NCBI RefSeq assembly: GCF_030272615.1
Contig: NC_081409.1
Coordinates: forward strand, 210,806,257-210,870,256
DNA length: 64,000 nucleotides
Source of the DNA: Cryptomeria japonica
Taxonomy: Eukaryota > Streptophyta > Pinopsida > Cupressales > Cupressaceae
Direction of reading: 5' to 3'
A program made the position numbers and the translations under genes. Positions 12,486-24,218 of the stretch are shown piece after piece. The notes below the pieces were generated by a model. That model was not told where the DNA came from and ran no database searches. It worked only from the letters and a program-made list of their open reading frames with translations. Position 1 is the first letter of the stretch. Every line of letters starts with the position of its first letter.

Positions 12486-13559
12486 ACTGTGTGTGTGAAA
12501 AGTGGATCCTACCTGTATCTGGAATACACAACACTTCAATAAGTCATTGGATGCATGGTTAGTAAATCAATCAACAATGAATAATAAACCATCACAAAGC
12601 GACCTATTTTCTTCTAATAGATGTGAGTTTAGTCTTGCTCTTAGATTTTTATATGCAATACCAGTGACTAGACAACACCTAAATGAATGATTTAATCTAT
12701 ATGAGTATGAAATTGAGCTAAATGGATGCAAGATTTAAGCTAGATATGCAATATTAATGACTATTAGGCTAACATGATTAAGCTATGAATAAATATTAAG
12801 CTAAATGATTTAACTAATATGCAATAACAAATATGAAAATATTCTCAATGTGAAATCTTAATGAACCTAGAGTAAAAACAACATGATAACAATATATTCT
12901 CTAGGATCCTTGATTAGGAGATGAAAGCCTGAATTTATAGAAAATTCAGAAAGACACCAACGGTCGAGATCAAATGATGATGAGTGGTCAAGATTTTCCA
13001 AGAAGAAGCACAATCCAAGTGAATTGATGTGATTGGCTGATTTTCTCAGTTTTAAAGGAAATTGAATTAAAATTAAGATAAAATCAGACAAAACTGATTT
13101 ATTCTCTATTTTATTCAATTTTGAGATTTAATTGTTTTAATTGCTTTTCTGAGATTTTTTTCAATTTTTATTTTTATTTTCAAGATTATTTCCTTTTGAT
13201 TTCTTTTCTCAATTTTTAATTCTTTTTTTCCAATTAATTCCCTTTTTTTTATGATTTAATGGCAAATTGATTTATTTAATTAAATATACTAAGATATTTA
13301 ATAAAATAAATAGGATAATTGTTTGAAAATGATTTACTTGAAATGATCAATTAATTAAATATTTATTTAATTAATTCAGAGTGATTAATTTGCCATGTGA
13401 CATTGATGACTTAAGAAATTAATTGTGTGCTCAAGATTAATTTTAATTGCCTTTGGTTAGGACCTTGGTGATGAAATCGAGACTAGGGGCCCTATGGTTT
13501 TAGATGACCATTTTTAGGGTATTACATTTGCCCCTCTTTGAATTGATGTGCGAGCGGTG
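12486..13559. other. AT-rich spacer between divergent decayed genes
   Basis: Positions 13130-13400 are poly-T and TTAATT-rich. No ORF or clear repeat is seen. The segment could contain the 5' part or first intron of the minus-strand ORF, but I cannot place a start codon. Confidence 0.4.
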
Positions 13560-14180
13560 CATTGATTCAAAGAATAGTTGTTGTCAAAGAGAGAAATCAG
13601 TTATGAACTTGATTGATCATGAACCAGATGAAGAGCGAGGTATTCAGTTTGTTTTGAAGTGATGAAACTATACAGAGTTGATTGAAAGCGATATCAATCC
13701 CAAACTTGATTGAATTAGGACTGCTGAAGAGCAAAGATATCTAACTTGAACTTGATGGATCAAGAAGCAGATCTTACTGATCTAGAACTTGATTAAACTA
13801 GACACAGTGAGCGAAGATAAAACTGATCTTGAACTTGATGGATCAAGACACGATGAGAGAAGATAAACTGTCCAGCTTGATTTGATGTGATGAAACTGAA
13901 CACCTACTTAGATTGAGTGTGCGATCAAAGATACTCTTTAAACTCTTGATTGAGTTGAAACGAATAATCAGCTTGATGAAAAAGCGATGAAACTAATTAA
14001 CATCAAGATACTGATTCAGATGAAGACAATAACAACTCGATTTTATGTGATGAAACTGATATGCCCCTAGAGATTGATTTGATTCAGATGATCAAGAAAT
14101 CTCAACTTGATATGAAGCGATGAAGCTGAGATGCCCCTAGCGATAAGGTCTTGTTTAATGTTCGGTAAAGACTAGCTGCT
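13560..14180 (+). repeat. Degenerate AACTTGAT / GATGAAACTGA repeat
   Basis: About 600 bp made of drifting copies of 'AACTTGATGGATCAAGA' and 'GATGAAACTGA' (near 13612, 13660, 13750, 13790, 13833, 13878, 14049 and 14108), with 'ATGCCCCTAG' twice (14060, 14130). The spacing is irregular, so this is an old minisatellite rather than a satellite. It lies 400-1000 bp upstream of the TATA box of the next gene. Confidence 0.65.
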
Positions 14181-14565
14181 CGACTTCTAATGAAGATTTT
14201 GAAAGAAATTCTCGATTTTTGATTATGATGATTACTGAAAAGGTGTTATGAGTATGCCCCCTTGGGAGCGAAATCGAAAGATAGTGAGGGTACAATGATT
14301 TTAGGAAATTTTTAGTGATGATAATTATTTGAGCATGAAGATTGATGTTGAAGATTAAAATTAGAGTTGATTTGAGAATTTAAATTGAGATTTAGAATTG
14401 AGTGCAAAATTATTTGAAAATGGACTTGACGATGAAAGTGCTAAGTGGTTAATGTTGTGAAATTTCGACTAGATAATTGACGTCATATTTCGATTTCGAT
14501 CTCGAAAATGGACTTAGGGTACAAGTTTTACGTTCATCAGAGCAAGTTGAAAATTAGGGTTTGGG

Positions 14566-14575
14566 CTATATAAGG
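14566..14575 (+). promoter_or_regulatory. TATA box of the plant-mobile-domain gene
   Basis: CTATATAAGG lies about 70 bp upstream of the first coding-like exon, at a sensible distance for a plant core promoter. Confidence 0.55.
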
Positions 14576-14640
14576 GGTTCAATGTGTCATTTCAAGTCAT
14601 TGTTACCTCCCAAAGTTTGAAATTTGAAAAACCCTTTGTG

Positions 14641-16959
14641 AAGAAAAATGGGCATTCCAATCCAAGAGCATTGATTCGAGCGCCAGAGACTCATAATCGA
14701 CCGTGGAACTATGACCCAGCGGTAAGTGATCAATCTTTAGCCTATGCATTTCTTATTTTTTGAATTTTTGTTGATTTTTTGCATTTTGAAATTCGTTTGA
14801 AGTCATTTTCCTCATTTTGTCGTGAGGTTGAACACTGTTTCTCGTACCACAAACTGTCCTCCTTTTGTTTTGTCGTATGGTCATATAGGGTTTGTCGTCT
14901 TGTGTCGTCCCATGATTCATATGATAGTGTTCTTGAGTGACCATTGTATCGTGCGATAGGATATGTTTTTTCATATGGACATGTTTGCTCATGCGAGGTG
15001 TAATGTTTACTTGTACAAGTTTCTGCTTGTCTGTGGAAACTCTAATGAAAAACAACAAGCATTTTTTAGAGTCTAAACAATAATTTTTTATTTTGAATTT
15101 TGTGTATTTGGATTCGTGAGCATTTTTAACATATTTTTAGCACAATTTGGATCATGTGCTGACAATTTTTATGTTCGATTTTGCAAATTTGGATGTCGGA
15201 TATTCAGTTTCGGTGTGTATTTCCGCTGACGATGAGGCTAGTCTATGGGTTATCAGATGCAGAGAGAGTACATATTGATTTGTGTGGATTTGGATACCTT
15301 TTACAGATGCCTGATATTCATGTGAATCACGGGACGTTGACTGTGTTAGTTGAGTGTCTTCATTCAGAGCATAACACCTTTCATCTACCGGTTGGAGAGA
15401 TGACTATTACGCCGAAGGACATATATAGGATTTTGAGGATTCTATTTGCTGGAGACAAGGTTGATTATGATTCTACTTAGCAACCAGGTGTTTTAGCATT
15501 GAGATGGATATTCTATGATGAGACTATTCTTGAGTGCACCATTACTTGGGATGATTTGATGAGAAGATATGGTGAGCAGTACCCTCTGGCATGCGTTTTA
15601 GCAGATATGATCGATTGTTTTGTTATGCCTGATAGAGGACAACAATATTTTCTTTGTGGTTGGGCCAAAAGACTTGAGAGGTTGTTGACTCATCCTGTGA
15701 GATTAGGATGGGGATCATGCTTGCTCGCCCATATGTATCATGAGATGCACGAGATTGTGTATTGGGAAGGGAAGAGCATGGCAACAGGTGTTTTAGTGTT
15801 ACAGATATGGGCATGGGAGCACATCCCAGTATGTAGACCTATAGTAGATGATTCTAGAGAGGCACACCAACCTATTGTTTATTGTTATTCATGTTATGTT
15901 ACTCAACCCCATCTGGGCAAGACTGACTATTGGAAGAGGCAGCTGGATGATTTGATTGTCATAGTATGGAGACCATATAGGGGTCTAGAGCTATGGGACG
16001 ATTGGAGAGCTCAAAGGAAAGACATGTTCATGACTCGGCCTATCAATGGTAGATTAGTGTCTATCATTGAGCGGTTTGTAGTATCTAGGGTGATGAGGCA
16101 GTATGGGAGACCGCGAGGTATATCCCAGGAGTTCACAACCTATGCTTGATATGGAGAGGAGGAGAGATGAGGATGGGCATCGAGACTATCATATGCATTG
16201 AGCATGCAGGAGTTAGTGGGTTTATAGCCACAAAGATGGGATTACTTAGAGGATGATGTAGACGTGGGACCATTGCCTCAGTACAAAGATTGGTTCCAGA
16301 GACATCCTTTTCCTCAGTTTACAGATCCGGGAGAGTATGCACCTCTTATAGAGGAGGTTGAGGATGAGGCACAATCACGGGTACCAGGTCAGGTACAAGG
16401 ATGAGGGTAGGTACAGGGACAGAGAGTGGATGTACCTAGGTGGGCAAGAGGTGATCCTGGGGCTAGTAGCAGCAGGGTACCAGCGGGAGGTAGACAGTGA
16501 CAGAGAGGGGAGGGTGGATCCTTAGGAGTTGTTGGGGTTGAGGCTGGTGGTGCTAGAGTAGCAGAGGTTGGAGGTGAGGAGGAGAGAGCAGCTCCTAGGC
16601 AGCTGAGAGATGAGCAGGGAGGCAGAGAGGGAGATGTTGGGAGAGAGCAGGGAGTACTGGACATAGTACGATCGTTCAGATCAAGGTTGACAGGTTTATA
16701 ATTACAGTTAACAATGGCGCAGACGCAGCTTGCAGAGGTCAGAGCAGAGCGGGATGCTCTTCAGTGAGAGGTTTTGCATCAGACGAGTCGTGCAGCCTAT
16801 TATGTCGCAGCTTATAATGTAGCGGTCCCAGTAGCACAACAGGTTGTTCGGTATTCTCAGTATATGGCTCTATCTAAGGGAGTTAGGGCACCCAGACAGG
16901 ATGTTGGTTAGTAGGCACCACCTCCTCCACCTGGCGATGAGGGAGAGGTAGAGAGCTAG
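14641..16959 (+). pseudogene. Plant mobile domain (MAIN-like / PMD) gene, decayed
   Basis: Exon 1 (up to 14721) reads RALIRAPETHNRPWNYDPA and ends at a GT donor (GCG/GTAAGT). The nearby ATG at 14648 is one frame off, so the start is damaged. The intron 14722-15207 ends in ATTCAG, and exon 2 continues in phase 0. Exon 2 stays in one frame to the TAG at 16957-16959. The plant mobile domain (PF10536-type) is clear at about 15208-16149: LVYGLSDAERVHIDL, HNTFHLPVGEMTITPKDIYR, WGSCLLAHMYHEMHE, LQIWAWEHIPVCRP. A Gly/Arg/Glu-rich tail and a coiled-coil-like segment (AQTQLAEVRAERDAL) follow. Eleven internal stops (for example 15478-15480, 16147-16149, 16915-16920) occur without a frameshift. PMD proteins are found both as host silencing factors (MAIN/MAIL1) and inside transposable elements; here an element origin is more likely. 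Confidence 0.8.
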
Positions 16960-17485
16960 CTTTGTTAGATCTCCCAGATTTTGTTATATACCCCATTTTT
17001 GTAGCCTATACGATTCTTGCTCCGATGAGACATTGTATTTGACAGTTGATATCATTTGTACTCTGAGACACTAAGATTATGACGATATATACGAGATCTT
17101 GATTTGATTTCATCGTACGTTTTGATTGATTATGAGATGTCTTTCTATATGCTTGATTCCATATGTATGCATATCTTTTCAGTATGGATGTATGTAATGG
17201 AGATGAATATGGATGTTCATTTTTTTTGTTTCTTTTTCATATGCAAATAAATGATGAAAATGAGTAACTAGTAATGCAAATGTTTTTTTTTTCATGCAAT
17301 AATATGAATGCAAATAAGTATATAATGAAATGTATGGATCTATATAAGATGCTTATTTATGTAGCTAACATCTAAATACACAAGTACTCAATCGAAGAAA
17401 CAATGATGAAAAATAGACCACTTAGCTGAGAAATGACGATTGCTTCAAACTCCCAGTCAAAAGATAAAGAGATCATTGTTATCAT
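16960..17485. other. 3' flank of the PMD gene
   Basis: T-rich and ATG-rich non-coding sequence. No poly(A) signal stands out clearly, and I see no ORF or repeat. Confidence 0.4.
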
Positions 17486-19766
17486 TGGAGTTGAGGAAAA
17501 AACAACTCTATAGCTCCCAAAGATCACCTACATGAAAACTTGTCACAGAAGGAGAGAAGCAAAATAGCTATAGAGGCCAAAATTCAGAGATCCAAAAAAG
17601 AGGAGTCATATTGATTGTGCAACAAGAATGAAATTCAATAAATTCCAATTATTATTAAAATATAAATAGACAATCCTTATAAGAGGATACTTGAAACCCT
17701 AAAGGAGAAAAACCCTAAAGAATTATAAGATTCCTAAGTTTAGCTTAAGCATAGAGTATAATAGACTAATAATTAAATAAATAATTATTAGCTAATAAAA
17801 CATTACTCTAAACCCCCCCTTAAGATGAACTTAGGGAGTAGCTAAAAATAACTAAGGACTAAAAAAACATTTTTAAAATGCAAGAAAGCAACAATGGGTC
17901 TTGGCAACTAGGCCTGATGAGGTACCCAAGTACAATAAAAATCTCTGTAAAGTGGAGAAAAAGGAGAAGACCCTGTGGGAACAAAACTCCTCTCCAAGAA
18001 GAGATGAAAGCTCAAGTGAATGACAAAAGCCTCCAAACAAGAGTGTTCTAGAAGATAGGAACAAAAAAAAGCATGAAGAACACCACTGAAGCATGAAATG
18101 GCTACAAACACTGTCAAAGAGTAACTATTTATATGAAGAACCTCCACTGAAATAGAACATGACCAGGTAGAGAAGATTGTAATCTGTATGAGTGCCCTCA
18201 AATGACACTACTCGAATCAGATGACAAACAAAGGCAAACAACTAAACTCGAAGATATAGCTAGCATGAAACACCAAAGCCTAAAGAGCTAATAAATCTAA
18301 CCATGGAAGCATTAGAACAACATGACAAACCTCCCCATAATGTTGAAAAGGGAGAGGGATAGGTACACTTAAAAGAATGGCCAACAAGAACTGCATGACA
18401 AAGAACCAGGAACATCGAACGTGCAGAGAAAGTACATAGTGTCGTGGAAGGAACACTCACTTGATACACATCATGAGGCTAATGTCGTGGAAGGAACACT
18501 CATGTGACAAAGGTAGATGGCAAACAAAGGCAAACATCAACCCCCCCATGACACTTTATAAGTAATGCATGTACAGTAAGGCACAAGATCCCAAGTATAC
18601 ATTGCATGATGACACTTTATCTTAGTGAGTTTGCATAAATAAAATGCTACAATGATAAAAAGAGTCAGAAGACTGGAAATAGAAAGAACAACCAAAGACG
18701 AGACATCCTACTCAAAGAAAGAGATCCCAGGACCTGAAACATCCAAGATATTCACCAGAGTGTTGAAAAGCAAAAAACTGAATAAAATGTACCTGGAGCT
18801 GAATCTAGAAAGAAAATCATATGAATCAAAAGTTCACAGAACAATATTTCCAACAATATATTTTTTTCGAAAAACGGAGTTCGGATGCTCAAGTTATGTC
18901 TCCCAGAGTGCAAAAAAGAACCTCTGGCTTTGGCAGAAAAAAAAACATCAAAAAAGAAAAATAAAAAATTCAAACCTCCAGATCTGGATAGAGCTCGGAA
19001 AGAGATTTTCGATGATATAAGGTTTTTGAAAAAACGCCTCCGTATGACCAAGTTACAGCCAAAAGAAAAAAAAACCCCTCTTGTAGGGCATAAAAAGGGT
19101 AAAACCAAAAAAAAAAAAAATTGACGAATTTTTTTGACACATTTGCAGGTACATTCATACGGATTTTTCGTGCTTCGAAAAATGTGTCAATAAAAAATCA
19201 TGCCCCAGATGCCCTTGTCACCGAAAATAGGCAAATTATATATCAAAATTCTTGGAATCAACCTTTTGAATCCAACTGTGAGATCCTTTTGGCACCAAAA
19301 TGTACCAAAAAATAAGCTACCCCCAAAATTGGAAAAAAGCAACTGCACAAACCCCCGAATACACAGATCTAAAAAACAAAGCCCAAAATCTCTTATGACG
19401 AGAACGAGGGCATGCAGATTTGGAGCTCTGATACCATATTGGAAATAAGGAAAAATCAACTCTACAGCTCCCAAAGATCACCTGCATGCAAACCTGTCAC
19501 AGAAAGAGAGAAGCAAAATAACTATGGAAACCAGAAATCAAAGATCCAAAAAAGAGGAGTCATATTGATTGTGCAACAAGAATGCAATTCAATAATTACA
19601 GTTATTATTAAAATACAAAGAGAGAATCTTTATAAGAGGATAATTGAAACCCTAAAGGAGAAAAACCCTAAAGAATTATAAGATTCCTAAGTTTAGCTTA
19701 AGCATAGAGTATAATAGACTAATAATTAAATAAATAATTATTAGCTAATAAAAGATTACTCTAACA
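17486..19766 (-). mobile_element. Short non-autonomous LTR element (TRIM/LARD-like), antisense
   Basis: Two direct repeats of about 327 bp (17486-17812 and 19440-19766) share long identical blocks such as 'GAGGAGTCATATTGATTGTG' and 'TTCCTAAGTTTAGCTTAAGC'. Read on the minus strand, the right repeat is the 5' LTR (TGTTAGAGTAATC...). It is followed after 3 nt by TGGTATCAGAGC (19425-19436), a primer-binding site for initiator-Met tRNA. A purine tract (AAGGGGGGG on the minus strand, 17812-17821) abuts the 3' LTR. The 1.6-kb interior has no gag or pol; its open frames are lysine-rich low-complexity readings. A 19-bp block (GTCGTGGAAGGAACACTCA) is repeated at 18441 and 18484. The flanks ATCAT and ATTAT are similar but not an exact target duplication. 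Confidence 0.85.
19425..19436 (-). other. Primer-binding site (tRNA-iMet type)
   Basis: The minus strand reads TGGTATCAGAGC, the standard plant initiator-Met primer-binding motif, 3 nt inside the 5' LTR of the antisense element. It fixes the element's orientation. Confidence 0.8.
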
Positions 19767-20399
19767 ATTATCATGCCAAAATCACTCAAAATGCATAAAA
19801 TTTAGAATGAATGCAACCTATACCTAGTCACTGGATTTGGTATGTTTAATTCTCATCAGTGAGTGTTTTACAAACAAAGCAAGCAAAATAGAGTTCTTTT
19901 CTTTTCATATGCAATATTAATTATCTTGCCGCAATGACCTTTTTTCATTCATATCCTTGGACAGATGACGCACGCATATGGATTGCACATTAAAGAAATT
20001 TCGTCAAATAGATAAAAAGAAATGACTCCAACCTCCCTATAGCATACAAATAAGTGGAATCGAGGTATGTGTGGCGATTTCACCTTGATGTGAAGGCACT
20101 TATCACACACACCCAGCTAATTAGATGTTTACCGATCATCAGATTAATTCCTACAAGCAGAAAACAAAGAAAAGTATTATGCCCCCAATCCTTGCTCCTC
20201 TTAGTCAAGATAGACTTCCTCGAGTTACTCGGAGAGAATAATAATCGAAAACTAATTTAAAAGACAACACACAAAGAAAATGCCAATCATATCTCAAACA
20301 ATTCAGTGATTGTTTTCAGTAGTCTTGTTTTCCTTGTTTACTCAATGATAAAACTCTTCAATAGTTTGGAGATAGGTGACTGACTCAGAGTGGATGACC
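19767..20399. other. Unassigned spacer
   Basis: Mixed non-coding sequence between the short LTR element and the integrase relic. No ORF with recognisable content and no repeat seen. Confidence 0.4.
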
Positions 20400-20857
20400 T
20401 GGTATTACCAACAGAAAGATGACTTGGTTGAAGTACTTAGGACATTTAAAGTAATCAGTCAATTTCCCTAAGACTAGGACATTGATCGGTTTCAAGCCAT
20501 GAGGGTTCCAAAAGAACCAGATGTCACAAAAGCGACTAAAAGTATAAATTTGGCCAATGAGGTCAAACACCCATTGTTGAAAAGGCCAATGTGTGATGAA
20601 AGGTATGAGATCCCTTGCTGGAGCATGTATGAGATTCCCATGTAGCTAACACTTCTCACAAGTTTTAGCAAATTTTATAGCATCTTTCTCCATATCTAAC
20701 CAATAGTAGCCAGCTCGTAGTAGTTTTCGAGCTAAAGTTAGACCATTTGAATGAGATCCATAAATACCTTCATGGACTTCAGATAATGCACGTTGGGACT
20801 CTTTAGTTTCTAGGCACCTAAGCAAAGTACTATCCAAACCTTGCCTAAATAGATCAT
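20400..20857 (-). pseudogene. Ty3/gypsy integrase N-terminal fragment
   Basis: The minus strand reads a zinc-binding (HHCC) integrase start: LLRCLETKESQ, EVHEGIYGSHSNG, LARKLLRAGYYW, CEKC. After a stop it continues as LHGNLIHAPARDLIPF and WPFQQWVFDLIGQI, the beginning of the catalytic core. The core then decays. Its upstream half is cut off exactly at 20858, where the 5' LTR of the chromovirus begins. That missing half is not visible beyond the 3' LTR. Confidence 0.8.
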
Positions 20858-22439
20858 TGGTGTAGGAGCACCTTTCTAAGGTCTTTCCCCATGTGACCTT
20901 TGTTGGAATTTTTCTTCTTTAAGAAGCCATGTAAATGTAATAAGAGCTAAGAGCTCATTGGTTTTGTTTAGGTCCTAGTTTAGGTCCTAGGTTCATAAGT
21001 CTAGGTTGAGTTTTCTTGTGCACTAGAAGGTAGGTGTGCCTTTCATATGTTTGGGGTCCTTTTGACATGGTTGTGTCCATAGGATAGCCCAAGGTAGGCT
21101 TAAAAGCCAAGAAAAGCAACATTGTAGAAGTTGCTCAAAAGTTGTAAAAAGTTGTATGACAACTTTTCAAAGTTGTCATGCAACTTTCTCTCCAAATAGG
21201 TGATAACCTTAGTTTGGCATTAGGAACCCTAACCAGGGCACACCAACCAAGGCAGAGACACTATAAGCTGTTGCAAACCCTAAAATGAGGGGTTGGATGT
21301 CAGATTGTACGACCAAGAGAAAAGACCTTGACTGTGACTGTGTTTTTGTTGCCAGTCGGCACAAATGAAGCATTAACAGGTTGATAATGGATTGTTTTGT
21401 AAACTAAACAGGGTTGTGAATCTTGTATTGTGTTTATCCTTTCATTTTGAGCACTTAGGGTAGGTTCTTGTGCAGGTTTGTGTGTGTTTGTAATAATTTT
21501 GTGAAGTACTCTATCACTGTCCAGTTTTGGACTATTTTGTGTAATGGAATGATAACTCCTATCCCCATAGACACCATGAAACTATGGGGAATAGGAGAGA
21601 AAACCTTGTATAGTATCCCAAAGCAAGAAGGGCCCTTGAAGATGTAGGAAAGTCTTTCAAAGACCCACCCCTAGGCGATACTAGACTGTGCCCGGCTAGG
21701 AAGGGTTGAAGTTGCAAAGGTCCAAGAGAGAAAGGTAGGGCAAGGAGGGAGGCACCCTTTGGAGGAGGTGTAGAGGGATGTGTGAAGAACCATTGGTGAG
21801 GAGGAGCTTCCACCAATCTAGATAAGGTGGCAAAGACAGTAAACCATCACTGTGACTCAGGCAGGCCTTAAAACCCTTGAAAAAACCCTCAAAAACCCCA
21901 AAATTCTCCTAGGGCAGTGTACGGACACTTGGAGGCCTAAAACCAGAAAAATATTTGAGCCCTTGCCAAATAATTATCAGTCCTTTTGGGAAGTTTCACA
22001 AGTTTGTGCATCGTTTGCAAGAGGGAGCCCTAAAAGTCCAGAATGGAGGCCTAATTGGGCACATTCCTTGTAGCCCTATTTTGTAGGAAAAAAACAAAAT
22101 AGTGAGATCGATAATGAAATGGAAGGTTAAAACCTCTTGGGGGCACATGAATGAATGGATAACCATGTCAGACACCTATCCTAACCTTGCTAGGACCTAA
22201 GAAGGTGAAGGAGGAGCTAAACCCTTATTAGCCTATGTGAGGGTTTTTGATGCTTGAGAGTAGATGTGACTTAGGGAGGAAAATCACAGATTGTTGGTGG
22301 GTGGATTGGACAAGGTCAGGGGATTCCACAAGAAAGGGAATTCCTAGAGACCCTAGGGTGTGGTTGAAACACCTGGTGATCCAAGGAGAGGATCAAGGAG
22401 CGTAGACTAGGCTAGTCTATCCCATTCCCATTCCCATCA
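20858..22439 (+). mobile_element. 5' LTR of the chromovirus
   Basis: 1,582 bp, beginning TGGTGTAGGAGCACC and ending CCCATTCCCATCA. About 90-95% like the 3' LTR at 27095-28685. It contains a 40-bp near-perfect palindrome at 21148-21187. The flanking five bases on the left are ATCAT (20853-20857). Open frames within it are spurious. Confidence 0.92.
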
Positions 22440-22442
22440 GAT

Positions 22443-22453
22443 TGGTATCAGAG
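22443..22453 (+). other. Primer-binding site
   Basis: TGGTATCAGAG starts 4 nt after the 5' LTR, matching initiator-Met tRNA priming. Confidence 0.85.
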
Positions 22454-22480
22454 TGAAGTTAAAGATTTGGTGGACTGTGC

Positions 22481-23654
22481 ATGTCTCTATATTCTGGTGA
22501 ATCGGTAGGGGAGAACATAATGGTCACTAATGCAGAGCTGGCTAGGGAGGTAGAAGAGAAAAAGGAGAAACATAGACTCCTTGAAGATGATATGAGTGAA
22601 ATAAGGAACATGTTGCAAGAAGTGGTTGATCAGAGAGCACAAGAACTCTGGGGTGCGGAAACTACTGATAGAGGCAAGAAGGCAATTGATCTTGATGACA
22701 TCATACCTGAACCAGACCCCTTAATCAATGAAGAACCTTTTGTAAAGGCCATCAAGGCTTTGAATACAAAAGCTTTTGAAGGATGGACATTGACACTATC
22801 ATGGAATGGATTGAGGGTATGGAGAACCACTTTGAGTGTGAAGGTGTGACAAAAGCTCAAAAGGTTAAGGTTGCCAAATCAAGACTAAGGGGAGCAGCCT
22901 TGACATGGTGGAAGTACTTGCAAGAAGAGAGAGTTAGCATGGGAAAGCTACCTATAGCCAACTGGAAGGCCATGGTGGGTAAGATCAAGGAGAACTACTT
23001 ACCAAAGGATTATGAAGTCCAACTTCATAAGAAGAGACAGGGATTGAAGCAGAAAGACCTTGATGTGACCTCCTACATAGAGGAGTTTCAAAAGCTTTGT
23101 CTTAGATCAAAAGTCCAGGAGGAGAAATCTATCAAGGTGGCTAGGTATCTAAGTTGCCTAAAGTGGAACATCCAAGAGGAGATAAGCTTATGGACTCCTA
23201 CAACTGTCCAAAAATGTCATCAGCTTGTTGTCAAGGTGAAAGAGAGGAACAAAAGGAAGGGAGACTCAACAGGGGTAGAGGCAGAGGTAGAGACCAAATG
23301 AATCACCGAGGTGGTTGCCAAAGCAAGGCAAATGAGCAAAGGAATCAAGGAGAGTCCAAGTTGACTAAACATAGTAGTGAAACCAATCTTAGAGGAGGCC
23401 ATTCTAGAGGAAGAGGTGCACAAGGGGGTCCAAGTAGGGGTAGAGGTACCGGCAGGGGTAACTCCTACTTTGCAACCATGAAATGCTACAACTGTGGTCA
23501 ATTGGGACACCTGGCCTATAGATGCCCTGACAAGCCTACCTCATCAAACAATGGAAAGAGGGTTGCTTATGCTCATGAAGACACATCAAGTAGCAAAACA
23601 CTTAAGGTGGACCATATTGAATCATTAAATTGGGGAGAATCTGATGTTCAATAG
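22481..23654 (+). pseudogene. Chromovirus gag (broken)
   Basis: Gag begins at the ATG at 22481 and runs through three frames: 22481 to about 22780, about 22783-23301, and about 23154-23654. At least two frameshifts are therefore present. The N-terminal part has a short coiled coil (EEKKEKHRLLEDDMSEIRNM). The retrotransposon-gag core contains MEWIEGMENHFECEGV, LRGAALTWWKYL and YIEEFQKLCLRSKV. A Gly/Arg-rich stretch precedes a CCHC zinc knuckle at about 23484-23525 (CYNCGQLGHLAYRC). The intact protein would form the virus-like particle and bind RNA. Confidence 0.88.
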
Positions 23655-24057
23655 AGTCTTGATAAGACAACCGGTTAAGGATGAACCTAAGCATAGGAGA
23701 GCATTGTTTAGGGTGAGATGCAAAATCTTTGGTAAAGTTTGCAAGGTGATAGTTGATTCAGGGTCAACTGATAACATCATATCAGATGAGGCAGCTAAGA
23801 AGTTGAAACTCACAAAGATACCCCACACTAGCCCTTACAAGGTGACATGGTTGAATCAAGAGCAGAGTGTGCTTGTCAATGAACAGACTTGGGTGGAGTT
23901 TTCTATTGGAGGATACAAGGACAAGATCCTTTGTGATGTGTTACCTATGGATGCTTGTCATCTACTGCTAGGTAGACCCTGGCAATTTGATAGGAAGATG
24001 ATCTATGATGGAGAGGAGAACTCCATTTCCTTCAAGAAGGACAGCAAAACCTTTTAA
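23644..24057 (+). pseudogene. Chromovirus aspartic protease
   Basis: The frame carries VIVDSGSTDNIISDEAA with the catalytic DSG at about 23755, then the flap region and DACHLLLGRPWQFDRKM. It is in a different frame from both the preceding zinc knuckle and the following RT. It ends with TAA at 24055-24057, so Gag-Pol continuity is lost. Confidence 0.85.
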
Positions 24058-24218
24058 AATTCAGTCTCTAACAGAGAATGATGAGGGAACCTCAAGAACA
24101 CCTAGTGTTTTACTTAATACTGTTAAATGAAGAGGAGACAGTGGGATGTGCCATCTTTGTGAAGCCAAAGGAGGAGGAAAATAAGTTGCAGACAAAGGTA
24201 CCTAAGGAGGTAAAATAA

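Noticed and set aside
14722-15207. 101-codon minus-strand frame at 14753-15058
   Set aside because: It lies opposite the PMD gene's intron and has no recognisable content.
18652-19315. Several lysine-rich frames in the interior of the short LTR element
   Set aside because: Overlapping on both strands, low complexity and no gag/pol motif; they reflect A-rich sequence.
22437-22453. TGGTATCAGAG taken as part of a tRNA gene
   Set aside because: It is the retrotransposon primer-binding site next to the LTR; no cloverleaf sequence surrounds it.
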